Below are positions 35,563 to 47,992 of a stretch of DNA of 64,000 nucleotides, piece after piece; positions within the stretch are counted from its first letter, which is position 1, and every line of letters starts with the position of its first letter. Location of the stretch: NCBI GenBank assembly GCA_964247055.1, contig OZ176053.1:12772001-12836000 (forward strand), given 5' to 3'. The notes under the pieces were generated by a model. That model saw only the letters and a list, made by a program, of their open reading frames with translations, ran no database searches and had not been told where the DNA came from. This DNA comes from Paragordius varius (Eukaryota; Nematomorpha). A program made the position numbers and the translations under genes.

Positions 35563-37620
35563 ATTAATAATATAAAATTATTAATATATCTATAGACTCT
35601 TCTTTAAACTGGCTGGATTTAGAAATCGGTATGTTTTACTATTCATTCTTTTTTATTATAATTTTGTACATATTAAAAAATATAATATCAACTATACTTT
35701 GGCAAAGCATTTATTTAATTGTATAATCTTAGTTTAATTTTAAAATATTAACACTTTTCATTTTTTCTCGCTATTTTGGGTGTTTTACCACATTACTATT
35801 GTATTATGGTTTTTTAATTAATATTTAAAAATCAAATCATCTACTCTTGTATTAGAATTGAACAGCTCGATAAAAATCTCAAATATTAAAAAGATTTTAA
35901 TAAAATATAAGTTGAAAGCTTTCCACAGTAAATTAACATCTAATACACAATTATTTAGGTTTAGACTTTTAAGAATAATGGCGCGAAAAGGTTTGAGACG
36001 AAGAAAGTTTTTACTTTTTCCATTTATAAACTAACGAGTAAGAAGTTGGGACCTGACGCTGTCAAATACAAAAATATTTAGCAAGTTTAGGGGCAAAATT
36101 AAACGGATTTTAGGTGGATCATCGTACAAAAAATATTATTTTTCAGTAAAAACAACATTTTTTTATCCACAAGCAGAACCTTGCACAAAACCCTTTTTAA
36201 ATAAGCATATTTTAATGTTTTTATGTTGTTTTCGGTATTGAATAAAAATTAACAATAACACAGTGTTTTTACTATACTTTGATGCGATTATTACCCATGT
36301 ATAAAATATTTTCATAACCATTTACGGAATAAAAAATCTGTTTCAAATAGGATAATAAAAATCACTTTATTATTAGGGTGTTTTTTAAATTAATTTTAAT
36401 GCTATGCTGGTATATTTTATTCTTAATAGATAATCCAATAGCAAAACCCAAAAAAACTCCAGGTATACTTATTTTAATATTTATCCTATAAATTAAAACA
36501 AATAATATATACATTATAATAAATAAATTTATATCTATAGAGCTCTCTATAAACCTATTGGATTTGTCAGGTATGTTTTATTTTACATTATTCTTTTTTA
36601 TCATAATTTTTTCGATAATTAAAAATATAGACCCATTTTTTCCATTTTTTAACTAACGATTAAAAATACAGGGGGGAACTGACGCAGACAAATACAAAAA
36701 TTATTGAGTTTATCAAATTTACAAAATTAAACGGATTTTAGGCCGATCGTCGCACAAATCAATATACCATTTTTCAGTAAAAACAACATTTTTCATCCTC
36801 AAGAATTTTTTATAAGCACAAACCTGTATACAACAAAACATTTTAAAAGTTTTAGCACTTATACTGTTTTTATGTTGTTTGATTTTCGGCATTGAGTAAA
36901 AAATAATCCACACAGTATATTTACTATAATTTAATGCGATTTATACTTATGTATAAAATATACATTTTCATAACCATTATGGAATAAAAAATCTGTTTTA
37001 AATAGAAAAATGGAAATCACTTTATTATTATTTTAACGTGATTTTTTCGATAATAATTTTAATGCTATGATGGTATATTTTATGCTCAATAGATGATCCC
37101 ATACCGAAGTCAATCAAAACGCCAGGTATACTTAATTTTAATATTCATCCTACAAATTATTACAAATTATATATACATTAAAATAAATTAATTTATAATA
37201 TATCTATAGACCCCTCTCTTAACTGGCTAGATTTAGAAACAGGTATGTTTTATTCGGTTTTTTTTTATATTTTGTACATACTATTTGAAACATTTATTTA
37301 CATGTAGTTATGTCAGTTTATTCCTAGATTCTAACACTTTTTACTTTTTATCGCGATTATATTTTGGGCTAGTTTTAGACCCCAGATATTAAAGTAAAAT
37401 TAAGTTTTTTCGTTAACATTTAATGACCAAACCAGTTAATCCTGTTTTAGGTATGGAAATAAAATTTTTATAGTTTTTTTGACTTGGGAAAAGCTCTATA
37501 AAAATCTAAAAATATTAAAAAATATTTGGTAAAATAATTGAAAGTTAAGTAGATTTAAGTAAATTCTAATTTTTTCAAAATATACATTTTTTGAAAATTT
37601 TATTTTTAGATGTGAGCTTT
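35563..37620 (+). repeat. Diverged tandem units of ~650-950 bp
   Basis: Blocks recur in order: TATCTATAGA near 35,587, 36,531 and 37,200; GGTATGTTTTA near 35,623, 36,570 and 37,243; CTAACGA(G/T)TAA near 36,031 and 36,652; CACAGT(G)TTTTTACTATA-like near 36,258 and 36,912; and CCAGGTATACTTA near 36,460 and 37,122. This indicates three partial units. A related block (AAATCCACACAGT) lies near 29,732 at the left edge of the fold-back element, so the unit may have extended across this locus before the fold-back arose. No coding is present; the small minus frame at 36,719-36,913 is incidental. Confidence 0.6.
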
Positions 37621-38349
37621 AAAAGTACCAAACTTTTTCCTCTGTAAAAATAAATGGTCCTTTTAAAATAAAAGCGATTGAGGGGATTGCGTAATAATTA
37701 TTATATACTAAAAATATTATTTATGAATAAAAAAATTTAATTTTTACAAAATTCGGTTCAAGCGTTCGTACTATTTTAAGTCATTAACGAAACGGTTAAA
37801 TAAAGCTTTAAAATATAATAAAAACACTTTCTCTAATTATTTCAATGATGCTGATTTCCATCTCAAAATTTGAATTAAAACGTTTGTTTTTCTTCATGGT
37901 AAATTGATATTGCATTTTTCACGAAAATTTACCGGATTCATTAGGCACATCATTACTCCAAATAAAATTCTGAAGCGATAGATAAAATTAATCAGCTTTA
38001 TTAAATTATACAATCGACAAGAATTACCATTTTTATATATAGTTAAAGTAAATGGCTCAAACTCGTATAAATGATTTTCAAAATTTAAATAGTTAATTTA
38101 TATTATATCTGATGATCGGTTATTTCGTAAAACCTTTTTCAGGATCAAGAAATTTTAAAACAAAATTAATAACATATAAAATGGTGACAATGATGTATGG
38201 TAAAGGTATCTCTAACTAGCGAAAAAAACAGTAAACATTACTGGAGATAACTAGTTATAAACACCCTTAATTAATGGATGGATGGATTACACAATTTTTT
38301 AATAAGTAAGATAAAAAAAATGTGTTATGGTTGCATCATAAATTATTAT
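37621..38349. other. AT-rich spacer, nothing recognised
   Basis: No frame, repeat copy or terminal signature seen. It lies between the tandem units and the 3' side of the Penelope-like relic. Confidence 0.4.
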
Positions 38350-39600
38350 ATAAGGTGTTCGACAATACCATACCGTCAGCACGGTTGAGATTTGCATTTT
38401 GCTTTTATTTCAATAGCTTCACGTTAAATGGTTTTGAACGATCTTTAATGTTAGCGAATAATTCTTTAGCTATGTGGTGACCTAGAACAAATGTGTTTAG
38501 CAAGACCGGAATTAAATAATTATATATATTGTGTATGTTCTTTTCTTTTTTCGGGAGGAATAGAGTCTTTATATTTATGTGATAATTTTGAGGTTTTTTA
38601 TATAATTTTAAATCTGTTTAATAGGTGACCGATATTTGTGGTTAATTTTTAACAAAGGGTAGAGAGGCAGTTGCAACGAATTGATCATTTAATTGTTGTT
38701 TAGTTGGGGTTTATTGTGGATTCTATTGAGAATCGGGGTCGGTAGCCATTTTGTTGGAAAGATTGACGAAAATGGTTTGTTTCGGGTCGCAGTAAGGCGG
38801 AAGTCGCATATTTCTTGAGCGCGGTGGATTAGAATTTTAATAATTAATTTTTTTGGCTGGGGTATGATGAGAGTCGGCATTGAGGTAAAGGTTGGTCTGA
38901 GGTCTGAGCTATACAGTAAATCCAAGTTTTTCATTTTTTGTTTTTATAACAAAGATGTTTAAGAAGCTTATAGTTTTATTAAATTCCATAGTAAATTATT
39001 TATTACTATTTATATTATTTTTAAAATTTAAAAATTGCCATAACTTATCCTATCCTATCTATGGGGCCAAATTGCAAACACATCATCGACATATCGTAGC
39101 CAATGACTTGGAACTAGAGAAGTGGAATTAAAGATTGTTTCTTCAAAAATATATAGATCGGTAAGGATTAGAGAAATGCTTGACCCCATAGATGGGTAAT
39201 ATTGAGGTAAAATTGGTTGTTAATAGAAAAAAGGGTATTAAAAAGACATATTTTAACTATTCGGGAATATCAGGGTGTTAATCCTTGTTTGTTAAATTGT
39301 TTAATTTTTTAATTTGTTTTTGAGATTTCTATTGAAGACAGACGTACATCAAACGTTACAACTATCGGTATTTTTAATGTTCAAATATTTGATTTTTTAA
39401 AGATATCTGTTGAGTTCTTGAAAAAAATGTGGTTCTGTACGCAAATGGTTTTAGGCACTTGAGCAGTTGTTTGGAAAGTAAATCTGTCGGCGAGTGATAT
39501 TACTCACAATGGGACGAGATAGTATATAAACTTTAGGTAGACGGTAAATCCGCGGGGGATAGTAAATAAGGTGTGGCTGCTGTTTTTTGTTTTTCTAAAA
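38350..39600 (-). pseudogene. Penelope-like retroelement, truncated and decayed
   Basis: Penelope-like elements encode a reverse transcriptase joined to a GIY-YIG endonuclease. The minus strand reads in pieces: PPRIYRLPKVYI and RPIVSNI near 39,560-39,490 (family pattern: PRFYGLPKIHK and LRPIVS); VVTFDVRLSSIEI near 39,365-39,325; YPSMGSSISLILTDLYI near 39,190-39,150; WLRYVDDVFAIWPH near 39,100-39,060, which is the catalytic YVDD box, intact; SFLNIFVIKTKNEKLGFTV near 38,965-38,910; KKLIIKILIHRAQEICD near 38,850-38,800; and ATASLPFVKN near 38,675-38,650. Downstream, REAIEIKA near 38,410 and a DGMVLSNTL-like end near 38,365 resemble the end of the GIY-YIG domain. The N-terminal part is missing and the frames are broken repeatedly, so it is an old 5'-truncated copy. 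Confidence 0.8.
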
Positions 39601-39690
39601 ATGATGATTGCTTTAAATAAATTAACAATTTATTTTTTAAAAATTATTTATACGCGTTTTAGCCATTTACTTTAACTAATCAAATTATAT

Positions 39691-40229
39691 GGTTTTATAC
39701 CGTTTCCATCATACTTCAAATTAGTATGAAATAAGCTTAAACAAAATATTTCTAATTAAATTTTTGTGTGCATTTTTAAAATTTTTTTAATTCAAAATTT
39801 TTTTATATATTTGTGATTTCATCCGGCAACCTCGGCATTTTTGCTTTCTCTGTCTAAAAAATAACCTTTGGGAAATATATTGTGTCTCAAGATTATTGAT
39901 TGAAAAATTTATCACACTGTTGTGGTAATGGTAAAACCACACTTTTTTAAATAAATTTTTTTTTGGCGAAAGCAGGCTTCATTTCAAATATTACTAAATA
40001 TTATAGTAGAAAAGCTATATAATATTTTCAAAAAAAGTTTAAATGTAAGTTCCGTAGGTCTTTTTGTGCTGGACTGGTTCTTGTATAATAAATCCTGTAG
40101 CACGATAAAAATTGTACATATTTAAAACAATATTTTTTTAAAAAGGATATTTTTTTAAAAATTTATTTTACCAAAATTTCGTTGAAAGCTATTTCATGCT
40201 TGTTTGAAGATGGAAACGGGATCAAAACG
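39691..40229. mobile_element. MITE with long inverted ends
   Basis: The left end (TTATACCGTTTCCATCATAC, then TTCAAATTAGTATGAAATA) is mirrored at the right (TATTTCATGCTTGTTTGAAG, then ATGGAAACGGGATC). The arms are about 60 bases or more. The same CCGTTTCCATC terminus begins repeat D near 23,428, and a decayed form lies near 40,438. A family with this terminus therefore exists in the genome. No coding and no clear target duplication. Confidence 0.6.
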
Positions 40230-40434
40230 CAAAAAAAACATTTTTTTATCATAATTATATGATGATGAACATTTTTATCACCTCAGAATTTAGATTAAAA
40301 TATTAGTTTGTCTTCGAATTTATGCCATTTATAAATTGTGTTTTTTTAAAAATTCCCTAAAATTTGAAAAACGAACCTTTCTACGATAGTAATATTCAGC
40401 ATTATCAAAAGATTGCCAAGTATTTTATATCCCT

Positions 40435-41000
40435 GACCGTTTTTCAACTGCTTCCGCGATGCCTCAAAGTACTATCCAGTACGCTTCAACCAAATTTTGC
40501 TAATAATTAAATTATATATGCATTTAAAAGAATTAGCTTATATTTCAGCTTTTTATTGCGCAATATGGGCATTTTTGCTTTTTATTTCAGAAAAGTAGCT
40601 ATTTTAGAAGACCGATGCGACTCTTGAAGCCCACATCTAAAATAAATTTTAAAAAATATTGATTTATTTTTTTAGATAGTTAATGATATATTTTAGTGAT
40701 ATTTGGAGTGAAGGATTTAGCCTTCATCAAAAAATTTAAATATACAAAACTTAAAATTTGCCATTTTCTTATATTAATCTCTGACCACAAAAGTGTAAAT
40801 AACTTTCTTATTTCAATAGTAATATCCAAACCAAAAGCGCCATGATTCGATACATTTTCTTATCAATATATAATAATCAGGCTATATTTTGATATCTCTA
40901 ACCTGTGTTATAAATCAACCCATTTTATAAGAAAAAAAATGCTTACAGAGCCTACACATGTAAAAATCAAATAATGTTTGGAATAAATTTAGCTTTCATT
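40435..41000 (+). repeat. Dispersed repeat D, copy 2
   Basis: Matches 23,415-23,785 and 24,289-24,360, for example AAGTACTAT(C/G)(C/A)AGTAC, GCCCACATCTA and ACCACAAAAGTGTAAATAAC. It serves as the empty site for the piggyBac MITE in copy 1. The right boundary is uncertain. Confidence 0.55.
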
Positions 41001-41904
41001 TAATATTTTAAACAAAATATGCGAAATATTTACCATTTTGTGATATGGGGCACTTACCATAAAAGCGCAAATGATTGAGGGCTAACATTAAAAACACGCA
41101 ACATTTCGCGTAGCTTCCCTTAGAATAACCCTTTAGTATTTCTATATTTGTTAGATACAACCGAAATTCAACGAAATAAGGCGCCCAAAAAGGTAAAATA
41201 TATCATTTAAAAATTAACAATACCTATGTGTCAAAATTATCATCTTAATCATAAACAAAATGTTTTCCTTAATGCAAAATGTATTAAACCAGGCATGTCC
41301 AACACAATTTGGCCAAAAAGGATTTAAATAAAATTAATAATTATAATATTAAAGAGTATTATTGTAAAAAATGTTTTATTAAATTTTTATGTTAATGTCA
41401 CAACCTGCATTCAGAAATTCCCTAGTTTTTTCACACATTTTATTTAGTAATTGTAAAACTACCTTCTGTAAATTTGAATAAATTATGTATTTATTGAAAA
41501 AAGTCTGATAACGTTATAATCAACTAAAGTGATAAATCTTATATGCAAAATTAATTTTTTGAGCAAGTATTATTAAAAATTTTTTTTATAAAATTTAGAG
41601 TATAATATTAATTCTTAGCGCAGTCTCGGTATTCGTCGGCGACCAATCTTAAATTTTTTTAAATAATATTCAGCTTATTATAGTTGTAATAAGTAATGAT
41701 ATTGAATAAAGCCATTATATCCATTAAAATGTAAAATATCCATAAATTTTCATATTGATGTAAGTTAATACCAACAAAGTGGTTTTGCTAAAATCAAAAT
41801 GAAAATGATGATATAAACATATATATATATATATATTTATATTAAAAATCACTTTTTTATATACCGTGGTATGAATAATATAATATTGATTTTTATTATT
41901 TTAG
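41001..41904. other. AT-rich spacer; possible lone hAT end at 41,292
   Basis: Mostly featureless. The word CAGGCATGTCCAACACAATT at about 41,292 resembles a decayed hAT terminus of the CAGGGGTGTCCAACA type, but no partner end is visible. A short alternating A/T run lies near 41,818-41,836. Confidence 0.35.
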
Positions 41905-42061
41905 AAAGGACGCCCCAGAGGACCAACAATCCGTCCTGTGGAAATAAAACGTATGATTTATTGTATTCTATTTAAAGATTTCAAATATATTGTATATAAA
42001 TATTTATTATATAGATGATGAAATTGAAAATTTTTTACGAGAAAACATCTTCATTTTATAA
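41905..42061 (+). CDS. Candidate terminal two exons of a host gene (AT-hook-like)
   Basis: A G+C-richer island in AT-rich DNA. After a T-rich tract ending TTTTAG, exon 41,905-41,950 reads KGRPRGPTIRPVEIK in phase 0. A donor GTATGA begins a 64-base intron ending ATATAG at 42,014. The second exon, 42,015-42,061, continues in frame as HDEIENFLRENIFIL and ends at TAA. GRPRG is the core of an AT-hook, a short minor-groove DNA-binding motif, so the product could be a nuclear protein. Upstream exons were not found, and they may lie far left if the gene has long introns filled with transposons. Intron length and splice signals are normal for insects. What argues against it is the small size: the pair is only 30 codons and could be coincidence. 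Confidence 0.42.
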
Positions 42062-45000
42062 TTATAATTACTTTTTCCTGGATGGATCAGTTATTTTTTA
42101 TTGATTGAATATTTAAATAGGTGATTTTAAGAGCGTTTTTGGGATTTAGTAATCTTTGATATATTGTTAAATGTATCCAAATACTAAAAATAATCTGGTT
42201 TCGTTTATATGTAAGAATTCTATTTAAGTAATTCGCATTATTAAAAAAAACATGGCGTATTTTTTAAAGGTTTAATTATACTATGTAATAAATTAAATAT
42301 CCTTTAACGTGATGTAAATGCCATTTATTAATCTTTTAATTTAATTTTTATAACATTTTACCACCTCATTACATTTTCTTATGGCATTTTGGGGTATTTT
42401 TAGACAACTTAAGGTAGTTAACAATATACTGTTTTAAACGTTTTCTGAGTTTGATTAATTATCAAACTTCATTTCCTATATTAGACAATAAACATTGAAT
42501 TACAGTTTTTCAAATTAAGATACCAACAAATGACATAAACAGCTGATGTTAGCATCAACAGCTGGTCTATAATTTAAAACCTTTTCAATATTTATTTATA
42601 TTCATACCATAATAATTTATTTGCTTGCATTCAGGATTTTTAAAAATAAAGAAAAAATGAGGGCGAAAAGATTGAGATAAGGATTTTACAATTTTACACT
42701 TTTGAAAACAAATTTATATCATGTGGCTAAAAAGAATATTATAAATTTGGTGTAAAAAATATTTTTTTAATATTTATATTTTAAATAATTTTAGGATATA
42801 AAGTTACCCCTAATGTTATAAAACGTCAAAAATTTTATTTTAAAAAAAGGGATTGTATGAGTGTATTATTATAACTCATAGAATTACCATATCGGATATC
42901 AAACCATATTTATAAAAGGTTGGATAAAAAATATTGTTAATTTAAAACATGAATTATGACACTTAGCGCCGAAAATGCGAATTGAATGTTTATAAATCAC
43001 ATATGATTTGAATAGTTAAAAGCTTCTATGAATATGGATATAATAAATGCGGTTAAGGAGATTTTTATGCTATTATCCGGGTTCGAAAATGACATCTTTG
43101 TCGCACATCAGGTTTAATAGAATAAAATTAGAGTAAAACGCCTCTAACAATATTTTTTTTATATACATTATAAGGATAATTTTAGGCCAAATATCATCGA
43201 TTTGATTTAACACTTTTTCAAAGGTCTAAAACACAGTAAAGCCAATAATAGGACTTTGCTTTTGAATCAAATAACTTGTTATTGAGTAAAATTTAATTTT
43301 AATTGAACTACCATATACTTACTATATGCCCAAAATTTTCCCAAAATGTCGCTTTCGAAAATCGATTCAAGGCCTTATAAAAGAATTTTTTATAATGTTC
43401 GCCACAGCGGAAGTAGCTTATAATTCAAGCCATAGAAATTACTTTTCTTATGTGTTTCGTTGCAGAAATAACCATCTATCATCTCAGTTTTTTAGGGTAT
43501 TTTTTAAAATTATATTAAAACTATATGTATATTTTGACTAACTATCTCTGTTATTGGGCACAATAACTCCCAAAATCAAAAAATTATTTTTAAGGCTTAT
43601 TTCAATTTTTAACAATATATTTTGCGTAAGCTTTAATTATTGTAAATATTGATTTATAGCGCATAATTATGTTTTTATAATGCAAATTTGACTTTAATGC
43701 GCTACTTTAATTCTTGCTTTCCACATTTGAATAACATTTTTATCGGTATTTAGGATTATACTATTCATACAGGTAAAATAAATTTAATTGAACTCTATCA
43801 TTTTTATTTTATTTAACTAATACAATAAAATTGCGACTTTTTGATTATGAATAATGGAAGAAAAATTAAAATAATCGTTTTCAGTATTTTCCCGCAATTT
43901 TTATTTCAAGCTATATTTTATATTCTTTTGTTTTTTAGATATATTTTTAATTTCCAGTGTAAAGAATCTTATTTGACAAACCTTCGTCGTATCCAACTCA
44001 ATAATATGTTAAATCTACAATCCTGAAAAAATATATATATTGATCATCCCAAATAAAATTTTGTCAGTTCCAAATAAAAGAAACCAGCGTTTTTAAAGGG
44101 TAAATAATCCGGTGCTATTGATTATAAGCATGGACAAAATAATTAGAGCAGCCAGTTGGCGATTTGGAAATAAATAGGATTAGAAAAAGCTTATATAGAC
44201 AGTAGGAAAAAGAGCAATTTTAGCAGACGAAAGGTCTGTAACGTCGATATCAATTTATCAAAACAGTTGTTAAATTATAAAAAGAAATTTTGTTTTCACA
44301 GTTAGGAGTAATGCATCAACTGAAACGATAATGCCGAATTCGCAGTGTATATGAAAGACGAAAAATTTGTATGTGTGAGAAAGACTAATATAATCGAGAC
44401 AAAAGATAAATCGTATGTTTTGACATAAGAGAATGGAAACTAAATAGGTAAATTGCTGAGATGATATGAAAGGTAAGGGGACAATTTGGCCCTTAAAACG
44501 CAGTGGGCAGACAGGGTTAAAAGGGATATGTCACCTCTAAAAAGAGGAATAGCGGAATAGTTTATAAATATGACGAGTTGAAAGAGGATTTCACATATTA
44601 TAAATTTATATATTTAGCAACTTGATGCTTAATGAATTTTAATCATTAACTATTTACTCTAAACTAATGTATATTAAAATATTATATATATTTTTCATAT
44701 AGTAAAAGTATCATGCACCTATATTAAACACAATCCTACAAATATAGATTAAAATTAAAATTTATTAACCATTTTAAACATTCTAACAGTAATACTTTAT
44801 AATATAAATGCTATCGAAGTTTACGGAAAATGCCATCTTTATTTTCTATAACAACATAATATGTATTGTAAGCCCATTGCAATTATCAGTCAGATACTAG
44901 TTATCAAGCCATAGGTGGCTTTATGAAACGAATATTTTGAAAGATCTGGGGAATCCTCAACATGAGTGAAAAGATTCAGGCATATGGACTGGTAAACATT

Positions 45001-45154
45001 GTCCTCTTTGAATTTTCGTTTCATAAAGCCACTGCTTGAGAATTACTATCTAATTGCTATAGACTAATATAATGCTCCATATTTTGTTGTTATAAAATAA
45101 TACTCAAAAGAATCTATTCATCATTGAATATATTTAATTTTTTTATTTTTTAGG
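42062..45154. other. AT-rich region, no firm feature
   Basis: No recognisable gene. A less AT-rich piece at about 44,090-44,580 has no intact frame, but its composition suggests an old element fragment. Near 44,910-45,045 a short inverted repeat pairs GTGGCTTTATGAAACGAA with its complement TTCGTTTCATAAAGCCAC about 100 bases away. Small open frames at 43,326-43,541 and 43,841-44,026 show no domain and AT-driven composition. Confidence 0.4.
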
Positions 45155-45489
45155 TGATTTGCGTATTATTCCCAGGATTAACTACAAAGAGCACCCTATT
45201 AACGAGTTATTATTCTTATTAATATTATTTATTAATTTATATCATAAATATTGAATGCCATTAATTATATTTAATGGATATTGAAGTTATTTCTTTTATT
45301 AGTCATTTATTATCTGCCTTACTTAAATTTTGATAATTATGATATGGTATAAAAACACAAATATAAAATATATAATATACATATTACTATCATGATTTTC
45401 TAACTCTTTGACGAATATAATTTATGTTTTTTCTGTCTCACCCATTAATTATTTTTTTATAGAAAAATCCATTGAATCTGAAGACATTG
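45155..45489 (+). other. Exon-like islands just upstream of a piggyBac relic
   Basis: After a T-rich tract ending TTTTTTAG, the sequence from 45,155 is open in two frames (DLRIIPRINYKEHPINE or VICVLFPGLTTKSTLL) for about 52 bases up to a possible donor GTTATT. A 27-base island at 45,463-45,489 sits between TTTTATAG and GTAATA and can join in a compatible phase with the second frame. These could be small exons of the same gene as 41,905-42,061 or chance splice-like words. I cannot decide. Confidence 0.2.
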
Positions 45490-45520
45490 GTAATATAATT
45501 ATAATATTTTTTTAAATTTA

Positions 45521-47107
45521 CACTTATTTACAACAGATTCATTTTAGCCTTAGTTTTAAATTGGGGTAGTTAGATACCCTAGGCCTGCAAATAATTTACT
45601 AAACACCTATTGGTTTAAAGTTCTATCGTTTTTTTTATTTATTATTCCCTAACTTACTACATAAAACAGGAATATACTTTTTAATTCGTCCATACATGAT
45701 TCCATTCGAATTTCAAATATCTATTATTTATGTTTAATATCTGTATAACAGAAAGAGAAAATCTTTTAAAGTATTTTTTTGATTTAAAGGCTTACAAAGA
45801 CGAATATTTGAATAGTACGTGCAAGATATTTGACAGTTATTGAATCCTAACCAATATGTTTTTGTGAACAGATCAACAAAATCTATAAAAGGATCTCCCA
45901 GAATAATTCTATTGATTAACATCGTTTTTATATTTGATGCTTTATATCCAATTATGTATCTTTATTTATTCTACGATAGTATACAAAATAAATCTAAACT
46001 TGCCTTTTGCTTTCCAGAAGTAAATAGTTTATTATTTAATTCAGTTAGATATAAAATTGGCTTAATAAAATTTTATGGAGAAAATAAACAAGATACGTTC
46101 CTTTTGGGACAACCTCTTCAATGAAATTCTAGTTTAAGTCATGAATGTTGACTATGATCTCAAGTTCAGAAAAAATTGATAATTAATATATTATTTATTC
46201 TGTGAATACTCATTTATTAACGTTTCAATAAATATACTAAAAAATAATAAAAATTTAGCAATTATTGTAATGAAGATTGTTTTTCTGTTTATATACTTGG
46301 CAAAATATTACGTATTTTTTTGTCAACAGATCTTAAAGACAAATAGCACCTTGTAGGATATATAAATATATATACCTTCTTGGCGCATTATTATTAGTGC
46401 GTTCCGAAATTCCTTCTAAAGAAAGATGATTTAAGAAACCATGATTTGGCCACGCCCATAGAAACAAAATCCCTAAATTTGTATATAGATAATATACCTA
46501 AAAAGGCATCAAATTCTTTTATATTCACATTAATCCAGATTTCCGATTGAGCGTGAGCATTTGCATACCTTATAATCAAATTTTTTTATGTCATAGGTTA
46601 TGATAGATTAAATGTTGTAAGTGGGTCCTGGGATAATTAATTTAAGCCCGGGATAAAACGGTATTGGATCGCTTGTAAGTAGGATTTAAATGTTTCCAAA
46701 AAATGATTTGGAATAAGCTAGATTTTTTGTTATATTAGAATCTAAATAAAACTTTTTACATGATTCAGAAGATGAGGAGTCATCCACATTATCTGTTGAA
46801 TAATCTCTGCTACTATCAAAATTATCTGAAAATTCTTCCATTAAACAAAATAAATGCTTTGTAACGGAAACTTTGAATGATATCTTTACAGGAGGTGGGA
46901 TTGTGCATGTTTTAAAAATAATATATAGAATAATTCTGGCGCCAACCAATTTGAGATGAGAATTTAAAACCAAATTTTATTTAGATATAGTTTAAATATA
47001 TTATTTTTATTGAGAGGCATAAATTTAAATTAGGGCCATTCTATTCGGTAAAAGTACCAAATTGAAAATGATCTATATATTTAGATACCACAATTTGTAT
47101 CGAAGTG
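45521..47107 (-). mobile_element. piggyBac-like transposon relic, copy 1 (1,587 bp)
   Basis: The right (5') end reads inward on the minus strand from TTAA (47,108-47,111) as CACTTCGATACAAATTGTGG, then TATCTAAATA. The left (3') end begins after TTTA, a decayed TTAA (45,517-45,520), with CACTTATTTACAACAG and TTTTAAATTGGGG, then TAGTTAGATACCC. The same two end types are seen in three other copies. Minus-strand coding pieces look piggyBac-like: an acidic N-terminal region SSRDYSTDNVDDSSSSES near 46,825-46,770; RYANAHAQSEIWINVNIKEF, then DAFLGILSIY near 46,570-46,485; FRRNF near 46,405; and YWLGFNNCQI near 45,850-45,820. It is shorter than a full piggyBac (about 2.4 kb) and broken in several places. 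It is homologous to copy 2 (55,817-58,937) in opposite orientation. Confidence 0.75.
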
Positions 47108-47111
47108 TTAA

Positions 47112-47520
47112 AAATGTATTTATATTTGACCTCCATTTTTTATAATTATTGCAGATTGCAAATTAAGCACGACGTCCTATAAACATTAATATTCTTTTAA
47201 AATTATTATTTTTTAAAAATAAACTTTAAATTCAGCCAACAAGACATGGTGTTTTGACTAAATACACGAATGAAATAAACCCATTTTCTGTTTATGTTAT
47301 ATGTTATAACATTGACTTTAATTTTAGCGTTATAATAAACAAGGATATTTTGCAGAAAATATGTTGAAAAAATGGCTTTGAAGTAGATACGGATATGTCA
47401 GAGATAATTTTAATTTTGTATTGAGAAGCATAATTTAAATTGGAACCGTTCGTTTTGTTAATTTTTTATCAATAAAGGGCTAACGAGTTACTCCAACTAG
47501 AATCAAAATAATTGATATCA
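47112..47520 (-). repeat. Probable decayed piggyBac MITE
   Basis: Abuts copy 1 and shares diverged words with the MITE at 60,518-61,087: AATAAAC...ATATTTTGCA near 47,335, GAAGCATAATTTAAATTGGA near 47,433, and an end resembling TACTCCAACTAGAATC near 47,491 in place of TACCCCAATTCGAATC. The left end is too worn to place. Confidence 0.4.
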
Positions 47521-47809
47521 ATTAATTTAATAAATAAAAAAATTAATAATTTCCTAGTTAAAGCAAACATTAAAATTCATTAATATGTGTGGTTGTTGTG
47601 TATTGGCATTTTAATTTGGTAAAATTTTGATAGGATACAAAATAAAATGGTTGAGTTTTAAAACATGAATATATAATTAAAACAGTTTTGATAGGATGTC
47701 CTTACTTCTCCAAAGGTTTATATAGATTTAAGAATAAACCAAAAATGTAATATTAAGCAATCATATGCTATTTATCATTTGAAAGAATAAAATAAAAATA
47801 CACATTTGC
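47521..47809. other. AT-rich spacer
   Basis: No gene or repeat recognised. Confidence 0.4.
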
Positions 47810-47992
47810 TGACCAGGACCTCTTAAACTATAGTTCGCGACCCCATTTGGACTCGCATAGCAAAATTATGGGGTTCCGAGTGATAAAAATACAATTTAAT
47901 GTTATAAAGAAAAATAACAATCATTGTAGATAAATATATTATAAAATCTTCTGGTTCGGAAAAACTTATACCAGCATTTATAATCATAATAA
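47810..47992 (+). repeat. Possible lone hAT end
   Basis: CAGGACCTCTTAAACTATAG followed by TTCGCGACCCC resembles the start of many hAT elements (CAGTGGTTCT(C/T)AAAC...TTCGCGACCCC). The Helitron inserted at 47,993 lies inside or just beyond it. No partner terminus or duplication was located. Confidence 0.4.

Noticed and set aside
41292-41320. hAT-like terminus CAGGCATGTCCAACACAATT
   Set aside because: No partner end and no target duplication within reach.
43754-43772. 19-base island between TTTAG and GTAAAA
   Set aside because: Too short to judge; AG...GT spacing like this is expected by chance in AT-rich DNA.
45840-46124. 94-codon plus-strand frame
   Set aside because: Antisense to the piggyBac remnants of copy 1, and its counterpart in copy 2 is broken.
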